From: Siphonodentalium dalli
Taxonomy: Eukaryota > Mollusca > Scaphopoda > Gadilida > Siphonodentaliidae
DNA: 64,000 bases
Assembly (NCBI GenBank): GCA_032622095.1
Contig: CP136066.1
Span: 110,689,319 to 110,753,318 of the forward strand
Direction of reading: 5' to 3'
Part shown: piece after piece, positions 21,516 through 32,572 of the stretch
Layout of the letters: the number at the start of each line of letters is the position of its first letter
How positions within the stretch are numbered: the stretch's first letter is position 1
The notes under the pieces: generated by a model
What the model was told of the DNA's origin: nothing
The model's database searches: none
What the model saw: the letters and a program-made list of their open reading frames with translations, nothing else
Translations under genes and position numbers: made by a program

Positions 21516-22632
21516 ACGCCCAGTTTGATACTGTTAATCGACAAATTCTTTTTAGAAAAATGGAAACAGCTGGAATTTCAGGATTTTCATTGGAAATATT
21601 AAAATCACTATACAAGTCAAGTCTTTATAGCACAAATACAAGCAAAGGTATCAGTCCTTCACATCTCTCCACAATTGGAGTACGCCAAGGATATATATTA
21701 TCGCCCTTACTATTTAAAATATTCATTGATGACATTAAGGACATTTTCGATGACAAATGTGAACCGTTACGTAGTGGATCTAGCGCTCTCAATCATTTGC
21801 TCTTCGCAGATGACTTAGTTTTGGTCTCTGAGAGTCCAGAAGGACTTCAGCGATGTTTAGACAAACTTCAGTCCTTCACGCGACAAAATGCCATGTCGAT
21901 AAACACGGAGAAGACGAAATGCTTGATTTTCAGATCGAGGAAGCCAAAAGTTCACCCACAGTTTTTCCTCGAAGATAATCCCTTGGATGTGGTTAACGAA
22001 TATACCTATCTCGGAATGACGTTTTCCAGCACAGGAAAATTCACGCAGGCCATAAATAATTTGAGTGGCAAAGGACGAAAAGCTCTTTATTCAATATCTC
22101 GTGTGTGTGCAAATAAAGCTCCCCTCCCTCTAAAAACTTCCCTTAAACTGTTTGATAAGTTAATCAAGCCTATACTTCTATATGGCAGTGGATTATGGGC
22201 AAGTCAATTAACAATCAAAAATCACGAACGTTATCCGTGTGAGAAACTTCATATCACATACTGCAAACAAATACTTGGAGTCGGTAAATACGCTTGAAAC
22301 AATGCAGTCAGAGCCGACTTAGGGAGCTACCCGTTATATATTGACGCTTTCTGTAGAATGGCTTCATATGCGGTTAAAATGATGCAATGCGCGAACAGCG
22401 CAGCGGGGTAGCTGGGAATTCGATATTCAAAAGTCTGGAGTCATTTGGCTTGACTATATATACCCTCCGACTTTAATAACAACAAGCCTCTAATTAACAA
22501 GCTTCTAAAGTCATTTAAATGCCAGCTTAGAGAAAATCACACTGAAAATTTCACAACAAGTATGCGCGATGGTGTTTCAAAAACTGGTAAAAATAAATTA
22601 AGAACATATCGACTTTTTAAAAGAGATATTGT
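21516..22632 (+). pseudogene. LINE 3 reverse transcriptase, first part
   Basis: 5'-truncated at the first catalytic block (FDTVNRQILFRKMETAGI). It retains GVRQGYILSPLLFKIFIDDI, LLFADDLVLVSE (FADD 21803-21814), NTEKTKCLIFRSRK and YTYLGMTF. A TGA near 22295 interrupts the frame, which resumes NNAVRADLGSYPLYIDAFCR. A later TAG and frame changes follow, then KNKLRTYRLFKRDI ends at the insertion point 22632. The reading continues at 26861 (VEPYLLN...) and again at 32573, so this LINE was split twice by later insertions. The open frame before 21516 is flanking DNA. Confidence 0.85.
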
Positions 22633-23338
22633 CATTTCGGCCAATTTGGCCGGTTACTTCATGTGACTTTTTCATCTGACGTGTGTGTCGGAATAATGAT
22701 ATGGAGGATTTATGTAAATGTTAGCCCAAACTACATTTCCAAGTAACGATGGTTTTGTTGTTTATTTTGAGGAATAATACCGCGTCAGATGAATTCAGCC
22801 CAAATATGTTAACAGTTGTCGTGTAAAACATTCGGCAGTAAGTTAGCGTTATTTAGTATTTGTGGATGTCCTTTAACATGGGGAAAATAGACTACTGCGC
22901 TTGAATGAGCATGTGAATTGTCGTTTTTAATGTATAGCAACTTTATAATCAATAACAGAGGCATTCTCTGTCAAATAAGGTCGCTCTATTTACGATACCA
23001 ATTTGGGAACTTTGTGAATTAAATTACGCGTAAACTTAACCTGCTGCAAATAGAAAAGGTGTCGGAATTGGCGTACTCGCCTCATGGCTAACTCGCCCCA
23101 ATCGGCGAGTGCCAACTCGGAATAAAAGGCCAACTCGGAATAAAAGATGCATACGGGGTGTTATATGGCGTTTGGTCCGTTGTTTCTCAATGAATATTAT
23201 TGAAATTTGGTGTATATGCCCGGGCTGGGACATGGAATACAACAACGTTTGAATTGTTTTTAAATTTACAAATTTGTTGATTTTATTCATTTTGTTTTCG
23301 TTCTGAAACACACTATAAAGTGTATATAATATAATAAC

Positions 23339-23635
23339 GAACACGAGACATACATAATTTATAAACTGTTAACAAAAGATATCAAATTCAATACATGACA
23401 AAGATGACTCAGTGGAGTTTATAAAGTGAACATAAAAACATTGAGGTAAGAATCTTTTTAAGGAATGCAACTTTATTTAATGATAATAAACACATAAATT
23501 AAAATAACAAACATGAGACATACATGATTTATAAACTGTTAACAAAAGATATCAAACTCAATACATGACAAAGATGACTCAGTGAAGTTTATAAAGTGAA
23601 CATAAAAATATTAAGGTAAAAATCTTTTTAAGCAT
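23339..23635 (+). repeat. Two-copy tandem, ~170-bp period
   Basis: GAGACATACAT at 23345 and 23515 starts two copies sharing TTTATAAACTGTTAACAAAA and GACAAAGATGACTCAGTG. About 95% identical by eye. Confidence 0.8.
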
Positions 23636-23654
23636 TACTAAACCGTTTAGCACA

Positions 23655-23790
23655 GTCCACTTCACTCACCCGATCATCACTAAACTTCATATTTATCTTG
23701 ATATTGATCTATCAGATGAGAGCTATCAAATCTGTTTTTAATTTTATAGGAAAAAATGGTCGCCAGCGGCCATATTGCATTTACGTTATA
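23655..23790 (+). repeat. Dispersed repeat (CATCACTAAACTTCATAT family)
   Basis: Shares CACTAAACTTCATAT, GATGAGAGCTATCAA and GGTCGCCAGCGGCCAT with 25590-25960 and 63430-63900. Unknown class, tandem-prone. Confidence 0.5.
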
Positions 23791-24100
23791 TGTTATCCCG
23801 TCATGTCGATATATAGTATTAGTTAGAAATTTCACCTTTCCAGATTCATAATTGCTCCATTGACTGTAACAGATGGAATTATTCCCCTCTTCGGATAGAG
23901 TGTCACTGAAACTTTATTTTGTCAGACTGTCTGTATAGTCACTGATTATATATGGCAATAATCTGTAATAAGATGTAGCACTATTTTATTTTATATTTAC
24001 ATGCAGTGCTGTTTTTATACAACAATTCTAATCCCCCCTAGATCATCATGTGATCGACCATACATCGCGCGAAGACCTGGTTGAATTAAGGGGGGTTTTT

Positions 24101-25028
24101 GTCCCCCGACGTTTCCGTCGGAGGACTATAGTAATGACCCTCGTCCGTCCGTCCGTCCGTCCGTCCGTGCGTCCGAGATTGGGTACCTTCATGGTGTAAT
24201 CAACTCCTCCTACAGTTTTAAACGTAGAGATTTGAAACTCTGGGATATTGTTCCTAACATGTTGGTGATTTGCAACATCTATAGAGCTAATCAAAAATAT
24301 CATTTTTTCCATATTTTTGGGGGGTTTTCGACTTAGAAAATTTGGAACATTTTTGCCTTTTGGATGAGATTGGGTACCTTCATGGTGTAATCAACTCCTC
24401 CTACAGTTTTAAATGTAGAGATTTGAAACTCTGGGATATTGTTCCTAACATGTTGGTGATTTGCAACATCTATATAGCTAATAAAAAATTTCATTTTTTC
24501 CATATTTTTGGGGGGTTTTCGACTTAGAAAATTTGGAACATTTTTGCCTTTTGGATGAGATTGGGTACCTTCATGGTGTAATCAACTCCTCCTACAGTTT
24601 TAAATGTAGAGATTTGAAACTCTGGGATATTGTTCCTAACATGTTGGTGATTTGCAACATCTATATAGCTAATAAAAAATATCATTTTTTCCATATTTTT
24701 GGGGGGTTTTCGACTTAGAAAATTTGGAACATTTTTGCCTTTTGGATGAGATTGGGTACCTTCATGGTGTAATCAACTCCTCCTACAGTTTTAAATGTAG
24801 AGATTTGAAACTCTGGGATATTGTTCCTAACATGTTGGTGATTTGCAACATCTATATAGCTAATACAAAAATATCATTTTTTTCGCGTTTGCATGCGTAT
24901 GTTCATCGGGTTGTTTTGTCCAAGAAATTTTGCGGTGGTTTGCAACATCTATATACTGTATAACATTGTTGCAAATAGTATCCTTCTAACAAATCCAATC
25001 ATGAAGTTTACCACTCGAGTCGGGGGAC
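24101..25028 (+). mobile_element. Minisatellite-bearing element with 10-bp inverted ends
   Basis: GTCCCCCGAC (24101-24110) and GTCGGGGGAC (25019-25028) are perfect inverted ends. A 6-bp hairpin (CCGACG/CGTCGG, 24106-24121) and a (GTCC)n run (about 24142-24170) follow on the left. The core is a 191-bp tandem repeat starting at 24175, 24366, 24557 and 24748; the middle copies are nearly identical. Each copy gives the same ~60-codon open frame (MEHFCLLDEIGYLHGVINSS...), which ends in a stop in every copy and is most likely chance. Confidence 0.6.
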
Positions 25029-25560
25029 ATGTGGTCTGCGACCTTTTATATGGATAACTTCTGTCCTCAACCTAGATTATACTTATGACATTTAATGGCA
25101 GGTTTCTAACGTGGAGGGTTAGATATGCTTGAGACACCACCACTCTTCAATTCACACCAAGTTATCAGCTGTCATATTCGGATATTAGAACCCATAGCCA
25201 TGATATATGGTTTATTTTATGTATACTAGTAATATTGTTATTTTCAGTACCTTTATATACCAGTACTGTGTATAACAATGCATATAAATTAATCCATGTA
25301 TACATGTATATTGATTCAACGGATTCAGTGGTTTTGTCCATAAGTCTATCAAATATGCGGGGAAAACATGGCCACAAGCAGTACACCCTGTTAAATTTCG
25401 AATTTGAATCAATTGGCGCACCCTGCAGCCAGCTTTTATTGGAGAACTTTTTCTCACGTGGATAGTTTGGGTCACCGCTAGATGTGAGCCATGTTTTGTT
25501 CTCAAGCTGTCCTTGTGAAGACATCACTGCCAGCGGTGATCTGGAATTTTACTATTTTTA
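25029..25560. other. No feature recognised
   Basis: Non-repetitive sequence within the insertion into LINE 3. Open frames on the minus strand (25165-25527) show no known domain. Confidence 0.4.
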
Positions 25561-25589
25561 TGGCTAAATAATTTGGTTGATCCTACAGA

Positions 25590-25960
25590 CGACACCCCTT
25601 GTCCGATCGTCACCAGATTCCACAATGATCTTCTGGATAACCAGGGTGAGAGTAATCTAATTTTCCCGAATTTCGTTAAAAAACATTACCACAGGCAGCA
25701 ATTTGGTATCTTACTGTTTGATCCTCTTTTGCGTGACTGAATTGTTTAGCAACTGTACAGTAATATCCCTCATCTGATAGTCACCACACTTTATATTGAT
25801 CTTCGGGCTGACAACTAGATGGGAGCTATCGAATGCTTTGAATTTTTTTGGAAAACATTGTCGCCAGCAGTCATCTTCTATTTTGGTTTTTATATACATG
25901 TATATCTCTTCATTCGGATAGTCAGTATTACGTAGGTACTTCAACTTTCCGCATTCCTGT
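25590..25960 (+). repeat. Dispersed repeat, two diverged copies
   Basis: Contains TTTCCCGAATTTCGTTAAAA and GGGAGCTATCGAATGC blocks related to 23655-23790 and 63430-63900. Confidence 0.5.
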
Positions 25961-26127
25961 CATCATTTGAAATATAAAAATTTACCTGATACCATGCACC
26001 CTTCAAAATTTGTTTCGTCGTATCTATTTTAATGACCCGTATGGTAATATTGATACAGATATATTTGTCAAACATTTCTTTGTACAATATACAGGTATTT
26101 AGTTTGTAACTAAATCTAGAAATATAT

Positions 26128-26791
26128 AATAGTAGCTGGTGGACCCTACTTCGTCCGGGATGTTCCCCTCTGATTTTCGGAGAATTGCGCGATTTAACCT
26201 TGAATTGACCATTTTAAAGGTGAACGTCATGTCGGGTCACGATTTGACCCGTCCAAAACACTCCCCGGACAAAAGTCACGACAAAAATACCCGTCGAAAT
26301 CCGCCCGGCTTTACCCGATTTGACCTTGAATTGACAATTTTGAATGTCAAGATCTGGTCAGGGTCATAATTTGACCCACCTGAAACACTCCTGGGACAAA
26401 AGTAACAGTAGGTATTATATTTCGTTGAAATACTTCCGTTTTACCAGATTTGACCTTGAATTGATCTTTTTGAATGTCAAAGTCAGGTCGGGATCAAGAT
26501 TTGACCCGTCCAAATAGTCCAGAAACATGCCTACATCAGCACGTTCGAGAACATGGTCCCACGTGAAATTGGACCCGTCCATATTGCTCCCGGGATCGAA
26601 GTAGTCCTACACACAATTTTTTAGTCGGATCGGTCAAGGTCCAGAAACATGCCTATGAGCGAGGTCAAGTTGACACGTTAAATACCAAATCCGAGTCGGA
26701 TCAGTCGAGCAGTGTTAGAGTCTATAACACATACACACATGCATTCATGCATACACACATACATACAGACAGGTGTTCCAAAATGTATAAT
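26128..26791 (-). mobile_element. Degenerate Helitron-like element
   Basis: Same family as 13377-14003: hairpin region GACCCTACTTCGTCCGGG near 26143, three TGACCTTGAATTGA units, and a far end TTCCAAAATGTATAATCGA. The CTAG terminus has decayed to AGCT. Confidence 0.5.
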
Positions 26792-26860
26792 CGATAGCTA
26801 CAACAATTCTATGGTAGATAGTTCACGGCCGACCTGATGCATGCATCTTAGTTTTCTTGT

Positions 26861-27182
26861 AGAACCCTATCTCTTAAATACAGCGTCGCCAGCTGACGGC
26901 TCAGCATTTACACGTAAATAAGTAATCATTCTCTTGCCATTGAAAAGGGTCGTCACGCCCAATCACCGATTCCTTTAGCCAGAAGATTATGTGTTATGTG
27001 TAATGACGAAGCCATCGACGATGAGAGGCATTTCCTAATTGATTGTCCAACATTTCTTCCTATACGGAATGAACTCATTAAAATTATGGGTGACAATTTT
27101 ATCAATTTTCGATTGATGAGTAGATTGGACCAACTCACACATATATTAGCCAATGACACAGCTCAGATATGCTCCCAAATCT
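26861..27182 (+). pseudogene. LINE 3 C-terminal part, second piece
   Basis: Continues LINE 3: VEPYLLNTASPADGSAFTRK, then after a 1-base frameshift ISNHSLAIEKGRHAQSPIPL, CVMCNDEAIDDERHFLIDC (zinc-knuckle-like) and CPTFLPIRNELIKIM. The frame runs to ...CSQI at 27182, where the foldback element is inserted, and resumes at 32573 as (CSQI)CNVVKRLFEARSQLN before a stop. The pattern L-I--H-L-IE-GR...C--C-----DE-HFL--CP is the standard C-terminal part of this LINE group. Confidence 0.85.
27174..27182. repeat. 9-bp target duplication, left
   Basis: CCCAAATCT, repeated exactly at 32573-32581. Lies within LINE 3 coding sequence, so the empty site can be read directly. Confidence 0.95.
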
Positions 27183-27546
27183 GAGAGTGGCTAAAATGCA
27201 AGCTTGGCGCCAAGCTTGGCAGTTTTTAAGGCAGGTGACTAAAAGACAAGCTTGGCGTTTTCAAATTTTTAAAAAGCCTTTTAAACGCTGTTTTCGGGTG
27301 AATTATGCGGGAATAGCACCAGTTAATTACTTATATGGCCCATTTTCGTAAATTAATCGACAATAGTGGCAGTAATGTCCCCGATTGGTTGGTTAATAGG
27401 GGGCGTGGTCACAAAATCAAAACATCGACTTTTTACGCAGATTTCTTGTCGGTTTTTGGTCGATTTCTCTTTTTAAACATCAGTTGGACTAAGTTTTTTA
27501 TTCGAAACATGTTGAATGGTTATCATTTATCACTCTCATAGTCGAG

Positions 27547-28760
27547 CTTGGCGGTTTTGAAAATTATATGCGAAGAATTTTTGACTTTTAGATGACCGAC
27601 CACCGAACCGCCAAGCTCGAATAAAAAATCAAAATATTAAGCTGAATTTTCGCCGATTTCTCGTTTCTAAAACACGTTCCATCTAGTTTTTATGTAAAAA
27701 CGTGTAAAATGATTATCATTCTTCACAAATATAATCGGGCTTGGGGGTTTTGAACATTATATACAAAGAATTTTTGACTTTTAGATGACCTAACACTGAA
27801 CCGCCAAGCTCGAATAAAAAAATCAAAATATTAAGCTGAATTTTCGCCGATTTCTCGTTTCTAAAACACGTTCCATCTAGTTTTTATATAAAAACGTGTA
27901 AAATGATTATCATTCTTCACAAATATAATCGGGCTTGGCGGTTTTGAACATTATATACAAAGAATTTTTGACTTTTAGATGACCGACCACCGAACCGCCA
28001 AGCTCGAATAAAAAATCAAAATATTAAGCTGAATTTTCGCCGATTTCTCGTTTCTAAAACACGTTCCATCTAGTTTTTATGTAAAAACGTGTAAAATGAT
28101 TATCATTCTTCACAAATATAATCGGGCTTGGCGGTTTTGAACATTATATACAAAGAATTTTTGACGTTTAGATGACCGACCACCGAACCACCAAGCTCGA
28201 ATAAAAAATCAAAATATTAAGCTGAATTTTCGCCGATTTCTCGTTTCTAAAACACGTTCCATCTAGTATTTATGTAAAAACGTGTAAAATGATTATCATT
28301 CTTCACAAATATAATCGGGCTTGGCGGTTTTGAACATTATATACAAAGAATTTTTTACTTTTAGATGACCGACCACCGAACCGCCAAGCTCGAATTAAAA
28401 ATCAAAATATTAAGCTGAATTTCCGTCGATTTCTCGTTTCTAAAACACGTTCCAGCTAGTTTTTATGTAAAAACATGTAAAATGATTATCATTCGTCACA
28501 AATATACTCGAGCTTGGCGGTTTTGAATATTTTATATTAAGAATTTTTGACATTTTGATGACCGACCACCGAACCGCCAAGCTCGAATAAAAAATCAAAA
28601 TATGAAGCTGAATTTCCTGAGATTTCTCGTTTCTAAAACATGTCCCAGCTATTTTTCATGTAAAAATATGTAAAATGATTATCGTTCTTCACATATATAC
28701 TCGAGCTTGGCGGTTTTTAACATTGTGTACTTAGTATTTTCGACTTTTATATGACCGCCA
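27547..28760 (+). repeat. ~193-bp tandem repeats in left foldback arm
   Basis: CTTGGCGG boxes start at 27547, 27740 (one mismatch), 27934, 28127, 28320, 28513 and 28706, a regular 193-194-bp period. Each unit contains an inverted pair of boxes, GAGCTTGGCGGTT and AACCGCCAAGCTC, about 50 bp apart. Inner copies (toward 28.7 kb) are more diverged. Such repeated subterminal boxes are candidates for transposase binding. Confidence 0.92.
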
Positions 28761-29245
28761 AGCCAATGCAAAATGATACCCAGACCAAACCGAGGCAAAA
28801 TGATACCCACCAAATATTGTCAACGTGTACCCATTAATGATCGTCCATGCAACTAATCAAACTTGTTCAATTATGTTATATTCTTGTTTCGATGTAGCAT
28901 TGTGATTTAAATGGCACGTATATATAAGATAAGTTAGTCGTGTGTGGAACGGTCACAATGATAATATACATGAATTCCAGAGGGCAAACTGTAATATAAT
29001 TTAATTCTCCATCCACATTAAATTATTTTTAGCGTTCGAATTGTGTTAGCCTATATATATAAATTATAATGACCGTCTCATATAAAGAGCGTTCACTTTA
29101 CCGTGACTTCATGTATTTTCTCGTTTTTTTTTTGTAAAGTAAGCTGAACAATCATTTGATATCGAATAGGACAACGCATATGTGCCATGAAACTACTAAA
29201 TCGTAGTGCGATACAACAATTAAATTAGTGACAAATATAATACAT

Positions 29246-29788
29246 TTATGATGTTATTTGTTGTCGTGGAATGATGTCGACATTAACTATAGTGTTTATA
29301 TTAGGTTTTTCAGTTGATGAAGGTGGAGATTTCTGTTGTTGTTGTAAGAGGAGTTGGTATTTTTCGACTTGGATGTCAAATTGTTCTTGTTGTTGTTGTT
29401 GGTGGTCTTTCATTTCTTGCTCCATTATGTCGTTCCTTCTCTTGGAGTCAGCAATGATTTCCTCCATAGACATGGTGATGGCTGCACTGGTGTTGTTGCT
29501 TGTGGTGGTAGAGCTGGGGGACACCGGGATGAGATGGAATTCCGGAGTCCGAGGTGGTAAACTGTCCAGTTCCACCTCGAAGCAGGCGGCAGGAACAGCA
29601 GGGGTGGTTTCCTGCTCCCTTCTTCCGCTTGCCTCGACGACGACAGCAGGGACCTCCGGCAGATCAACGGAGTCCCTGCTAGCTGGTGCGATGTCGCCTG
29701 TCTCCATGCAGGTCGGGTCGTCTGGGCGTCTCTCAGACAACTCCGACCTACACACCGGCTGTGACACTGGACGTCGGCTGAACCACAC
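29246..29788 (-). CDS. Uncharacterised Gln-rich protein in foldback core
   Basis: I do not recognise this protein. The minus-strand frame of ~180 codons has no clear Met at its 5' end. The first part is Pro/Ser/Thr-rich, the last third is a likely coiled coil with glutamine runs (EEIIADSKRRNDIMEQEMKD followed by QQQQQ and QLLLQQQQ), and it ends PRQQITS. It is overlapped at 29748-29788 by another minus frame (29748-30020) with a strongly basic stretch KKKGPPKKKTPSRRRRDAAR. The two may be one protein joined by a frameshift or splice. Local GC is higher than in the flanks, and the position in the core suggests an element-encoded accessory protein or a captured gene. Confidence 0.4.
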   Translation of the reverse strand: MWFSRRPVSQPVCRSELSERRPDDPTCMETGDIAPASRDSVDLPEVPAVVVEASGRREQETTPAVPAACFEVELDSLPPRTPEFHLIPVSPSSTTTSNNTSAAITMSMEEIIADSKRRNDIMEQEMKDHQQQQQEQFDIQVEKYQLLLQQQQKSPPSSTEKPNINTIVNVDIIPRQQITS

Positions 29789-30020
29789 GGGGAGGGGTTA
29801 CTGGCAGATCAACAGTCACCCCCTTCTTCCATTTCGCCCGTCTTGCGGCGTCCCTTCTTCTCCTTGATGGCGTCTTCTTTTTGGGCGGCCCCTTCTTCTT
29901 CCCACTCATATGACAGGAGGCAGTCTTGGAGTTGGTGTCCCGGGCTTGCGATCTCTGGATGCCAGCATCTTCAGTCCGGAACTCCAGGCAAAGAGTCAGA
30001 CTGGAGACTCCAGTTAGCAA
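29748..30020 (-). CDS. Uncharacterised basic protein in foldback core
   Basis: Minus-strand frame of 90 codons. An internal Met starts MSGKKKGPPKKKTPSRRRR, a nuclear-localisation-like basic cluster, followed by ARRAKWKKG and a short Pro/Val tail. Basic KKKTPS-RRRDAARRA motifs resemble nucleic-acid-binding tails in invertebrate transposable-element proteins, but I cannot assign a family. It overlaps the Gln-rich frame by about 40 bases; the plus strand of the same DNA is also open (29843-30217), so the coding strand is not certain. Confidence 0.35.
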   Translation of the reverse strand: MLTGVSSLTLCLEFRTEDAGIQRSQARDTNSKTASCHMSGKKKGPPKKKTPSRRRRDAARRAKWKKGVTVDLPVTPPRVVQPTSSVTAGV

Positions 30021-30743
30021 TGTCCAATACCCGACTCCTTTGCACTGCGGCCAACACGGCGTCTGGGATTAAATCCATAAGCCTAATCCAAAACCGTCTC
30101 ACTGGCGTTAAGCACGTCTATGAAGCTGAACCCGTGCTCAACGCTCTGACAAAAGAGGAACTAATAAGGTCGAAGCAATCACGACCGTTTCGCTCCACTC
30201 CCCTGCCAGAGAACTGATGTTGTTCGCTCACCAGCGGGAATTTATAGCAAGAAGGCGTGTCTAAATCAACTCAAACGAAACCCACACCGTCGCACGTGCG
30301 TGTCATCGTTAACACTTTGCATGATCGGCTGCATGTACACAAAAGTGACGAGTGTTCTGCGGGGAAGCAAAACAAAAAACAACCCTATCAAAACAGCGGC
30401 ACATAGACGTGTCACTGAATAAACAGTTCCACCACTTCACTTACCAATGCACTGTATGGTGTGTTTATGAGCGATAACAGTTTGTCCGATTTAGTAAGCG
30501 TCATGAATTGTTTTTAAAGCAATTGCTAGTCAATTGAGCTGTGTCAAAAAAAAAAAAATCATGAGTTGGGGTTCAGATTCCCACGTTGAACCAACGCGTT
30601 TAGTTTGATAATTCTGACAGAGGGTATGGATCTATTCTGTAACGGAGTATTCGTGTCGATTATAATTCACTTCATCCTGGTGAGTAAACTACTCGAATTG
30701 CAACTAACCGGTTCTTGGCTAATCAGTGATATATATAAAATAA

Positions 30744-30960
30744 ATGAAACCAAAATTAATGGGGACGGATGAAAGAAAACTCAAGAAAGCTAAGAAAAAT
30801 AAACATTATCTCAAGCATTTCCCATCTGATCGATACCCCTCCCTCACTTATCGGGGAAGTGGCATGTCGCCAAAGAGGAAAAGACTTCATTTAAGCCATC
30901 GGGCTTGTTGTCTGGTCCTCACTTCCATACATTATCTCTTCTATTTTGCATATTAATTTT
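30744..30960 (+). mobile_element. LINE 3'-UTR-like fragment
   Basis: Contains GCATGTCGCCAAAGAGGAAA, GACTTCATTTAAGCC, GGGCTTGTTGTCTGGTCCTC, also found inverted at about 58090-58250. The other copy ends with AATAAA and is bounded by a target duplication, so this is a retroelement 3' end. Confidence 0.55.
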
Positions 30961-30981
30961 GTATCACCTGTACACGTGCAT

Positions 30982-32572
30982 ATTCATGTATATTATCATT
31001 GTGACCGTTCCACACACGACTAACTTATCTTATATATACGTGCCATTTAAATCACAATGCTACATCGAAACAAGAATATAACACAATTGGACAAGTTTGA
31101 TTAGTTGCATGGACGATCATTAATGGGTACACGTTGACAATATTTGGTGGGTATCATTTTGCCTCGGTTTGGTCTGGGTATCATTTTGCATTGGCTTGGC
31201 GGTCATATAAAAGTCGAAAATTCTAAGTACACAATGTTAAAAACCGCCAAGATCGAGTATATATGTGAAGAACGATAATCATTTTACATGTTTTTACATG
31301 AAAAATAGCTGGAATGTGTTTTAGAAACGAGAAATCGACGGAAATTCAGCTTAATATTTTGATTTTTAATTCGAGCTTGGCGGTTCGGTGGTCAGTCACC
31401 TAAAAGTCGAAAATTCTCAGTATACAATGTTCAAAACCGCCAAGCTCGACTATGAGAGTGATAAATGATAATCATTAAACGTGTTTTCAGATGCAAACTA
31501 TGTGTAAATGGTGTTTAAGAAGAGAAATCGGCCAAAAATCGACAAGAAATCGGCGTAAAAAAGCGAGGTTTTCATTCGGTTAACACACCCCCTATTCAAA
31601 ATGTCCAAAATTCTTAATATAAAATATTAAAAACCGCCAAGCTCGATTATATTTGTGAAGAATGATAATCATTTTACACGTTTTTACATAAAAACTAGAT
31701 CGAACGTGTTTTAGAAACGAGAAATCGGCGAATATTCAGCTTAATATTTAGATTTTTTATTCGAGCTTGGCGGTTCGGTGGTCGGTCATCTAAAAATAAA
31801 AAATTCTTTGTATATAATGTTAAAAACCGCCAAGCCCGATTATATTTGTGAAGAATGATAATCATTTTACACGTTTTTACATAAAAACTAGATGGAACGT
31901 GTTTTAGAAACGAGAAATCGGCGAAAATTCAGCTTAATATTTTGATTTTTTATTCGAGCTTGGCGGTTCGGTGGTCGGTCATCTAAAAGTCAAAAATTCT
32001 TTGTATATAATGTTCAAAACCGCCAAGCCCGATTATATTTGTGAAGAATGATAATCATTTTACACGTTTTTACATAAAAACTAGATGGAACGTGTTTTAG
32101 AAACGAGAAATCGGCGAAAATTCAGCTTAATATTTTGATTTTTTATTCGAGCTTGGCGGTTCGGTGGTCGGTCATCTAAAAGTCAAAAATTCTTCGCATA
32201 TAATGTTCAAAACCGCCAAGCTCGACTATGAGAGTGATCAATGATAACCATTCAACATGTTTCGAATAAAAAACTTAGTCCAACTGATGTTTAAAAAGAG
32301 AAATCGACCAAAAACCGACAAGAAATCTGCGTAAAAAGTCGATGTTTTGATTTTGTGACCACGCCCCCTATTAACCAACCAATCGGGGACATTACTGCCA
32401 CTATTGTCGATTAATTTACGAAAATGGGCCATATAAGTAATTAACTGGTGCTATTCCCGCATAATTCACCCGAAAACAGCGTTTAAAAGGCTTTTTAAAA
32501 ATTTGAAAACGCCAAGCTTGTCTTTTAGTCACCTGCCTTAAAAACTGCCAAGCTTGCATTTTAGCCACTCTC
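30982..32572. repeat. Right inverted arm of the foldback element
   Basis: Reverse copy of 27183-28977. The outer segment encodes the same chance peptide (MAHFRKLIDNSGSNVPDWLV...) as the left arm without a change, showing near-identity. The right arm lacks a 12-bp duplication (GCGCCAAGCTTG) found near the left end, and contains a diverged extra copy of the outer segment at about 31441-31630. Confidence 0.9.

Larger units (their letters stand above)
22633..26860. mobile_element. 4.2-kb insertion splitting LINE 3
   Basis: The LINE frame KRDI|VEPYLL is continuous if this segment is removed with one copy of the TTGT present at both edges (22629-22632 and 26857-26860). It holds no recognisable gene but is a mosaic: a ~170-bp two-copy tandem, dispersed repeats, a 0.9-kb minisatellite element and a Helitron-like fragment. 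Whether it came in as one element or several events is not clear; the ends do not form obvious inverted repeats. Confidence 0.55.
28978..30981. other. Centre of the foldback element
   Basis: Unique 2-kb core. It holds a minus-strand pair of open frames at 29246-30020 and a LINE-3'-UTR-like stretch at 30744-30960. The remainder (28978-29245, 30220-30743) is AT-rich with nothing recognised. TATAAAGAGCG occurs at about 29089. Confidence 0.6.
27183..32572. mobile_element. 5.4-kb foldback element (Mutator-like?)
   Basis: A DNA transposon-like element with very long terminal inverted repeats: left arm 27183-28977, right arm 30982-32572, ends GAGAGTGGCTAAAATGCAAG and its inverse. It is flanked by a perfect 9-bp duplication (CCCAAATCT). 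Each arm has a unique outer ~360 bp followed by ~193-bp tandem repeats and a unique inner ~250 bp. Many segments are near-identical between arms. A 9-bp duplication with minisatellite-filled long arms is known from Mutator-superfamily elements (Rehavkus-like), which is my best guess. No transposase is recognised in the 2-kb centre, so it is probably non-autonomous. Confidence 0.9.

Noticed and set aside
27335-27541. Open frame MAHFRKLIDNSGSNVPDWLV..., also present at 32238-32432 on the minus strand
   Set aside because: The two copies are the same sequence in the inverted arms. Duplication, not coding constraint, explains the identity; no known domain.
29843-30217. Plus-strand frame over the foldback core
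   Set aside because: No known motif and low-complexity Cys/Ser runs antisense to glutamine codons; the minus strand is somewhat more protein-like, though the strand remains uncertain.
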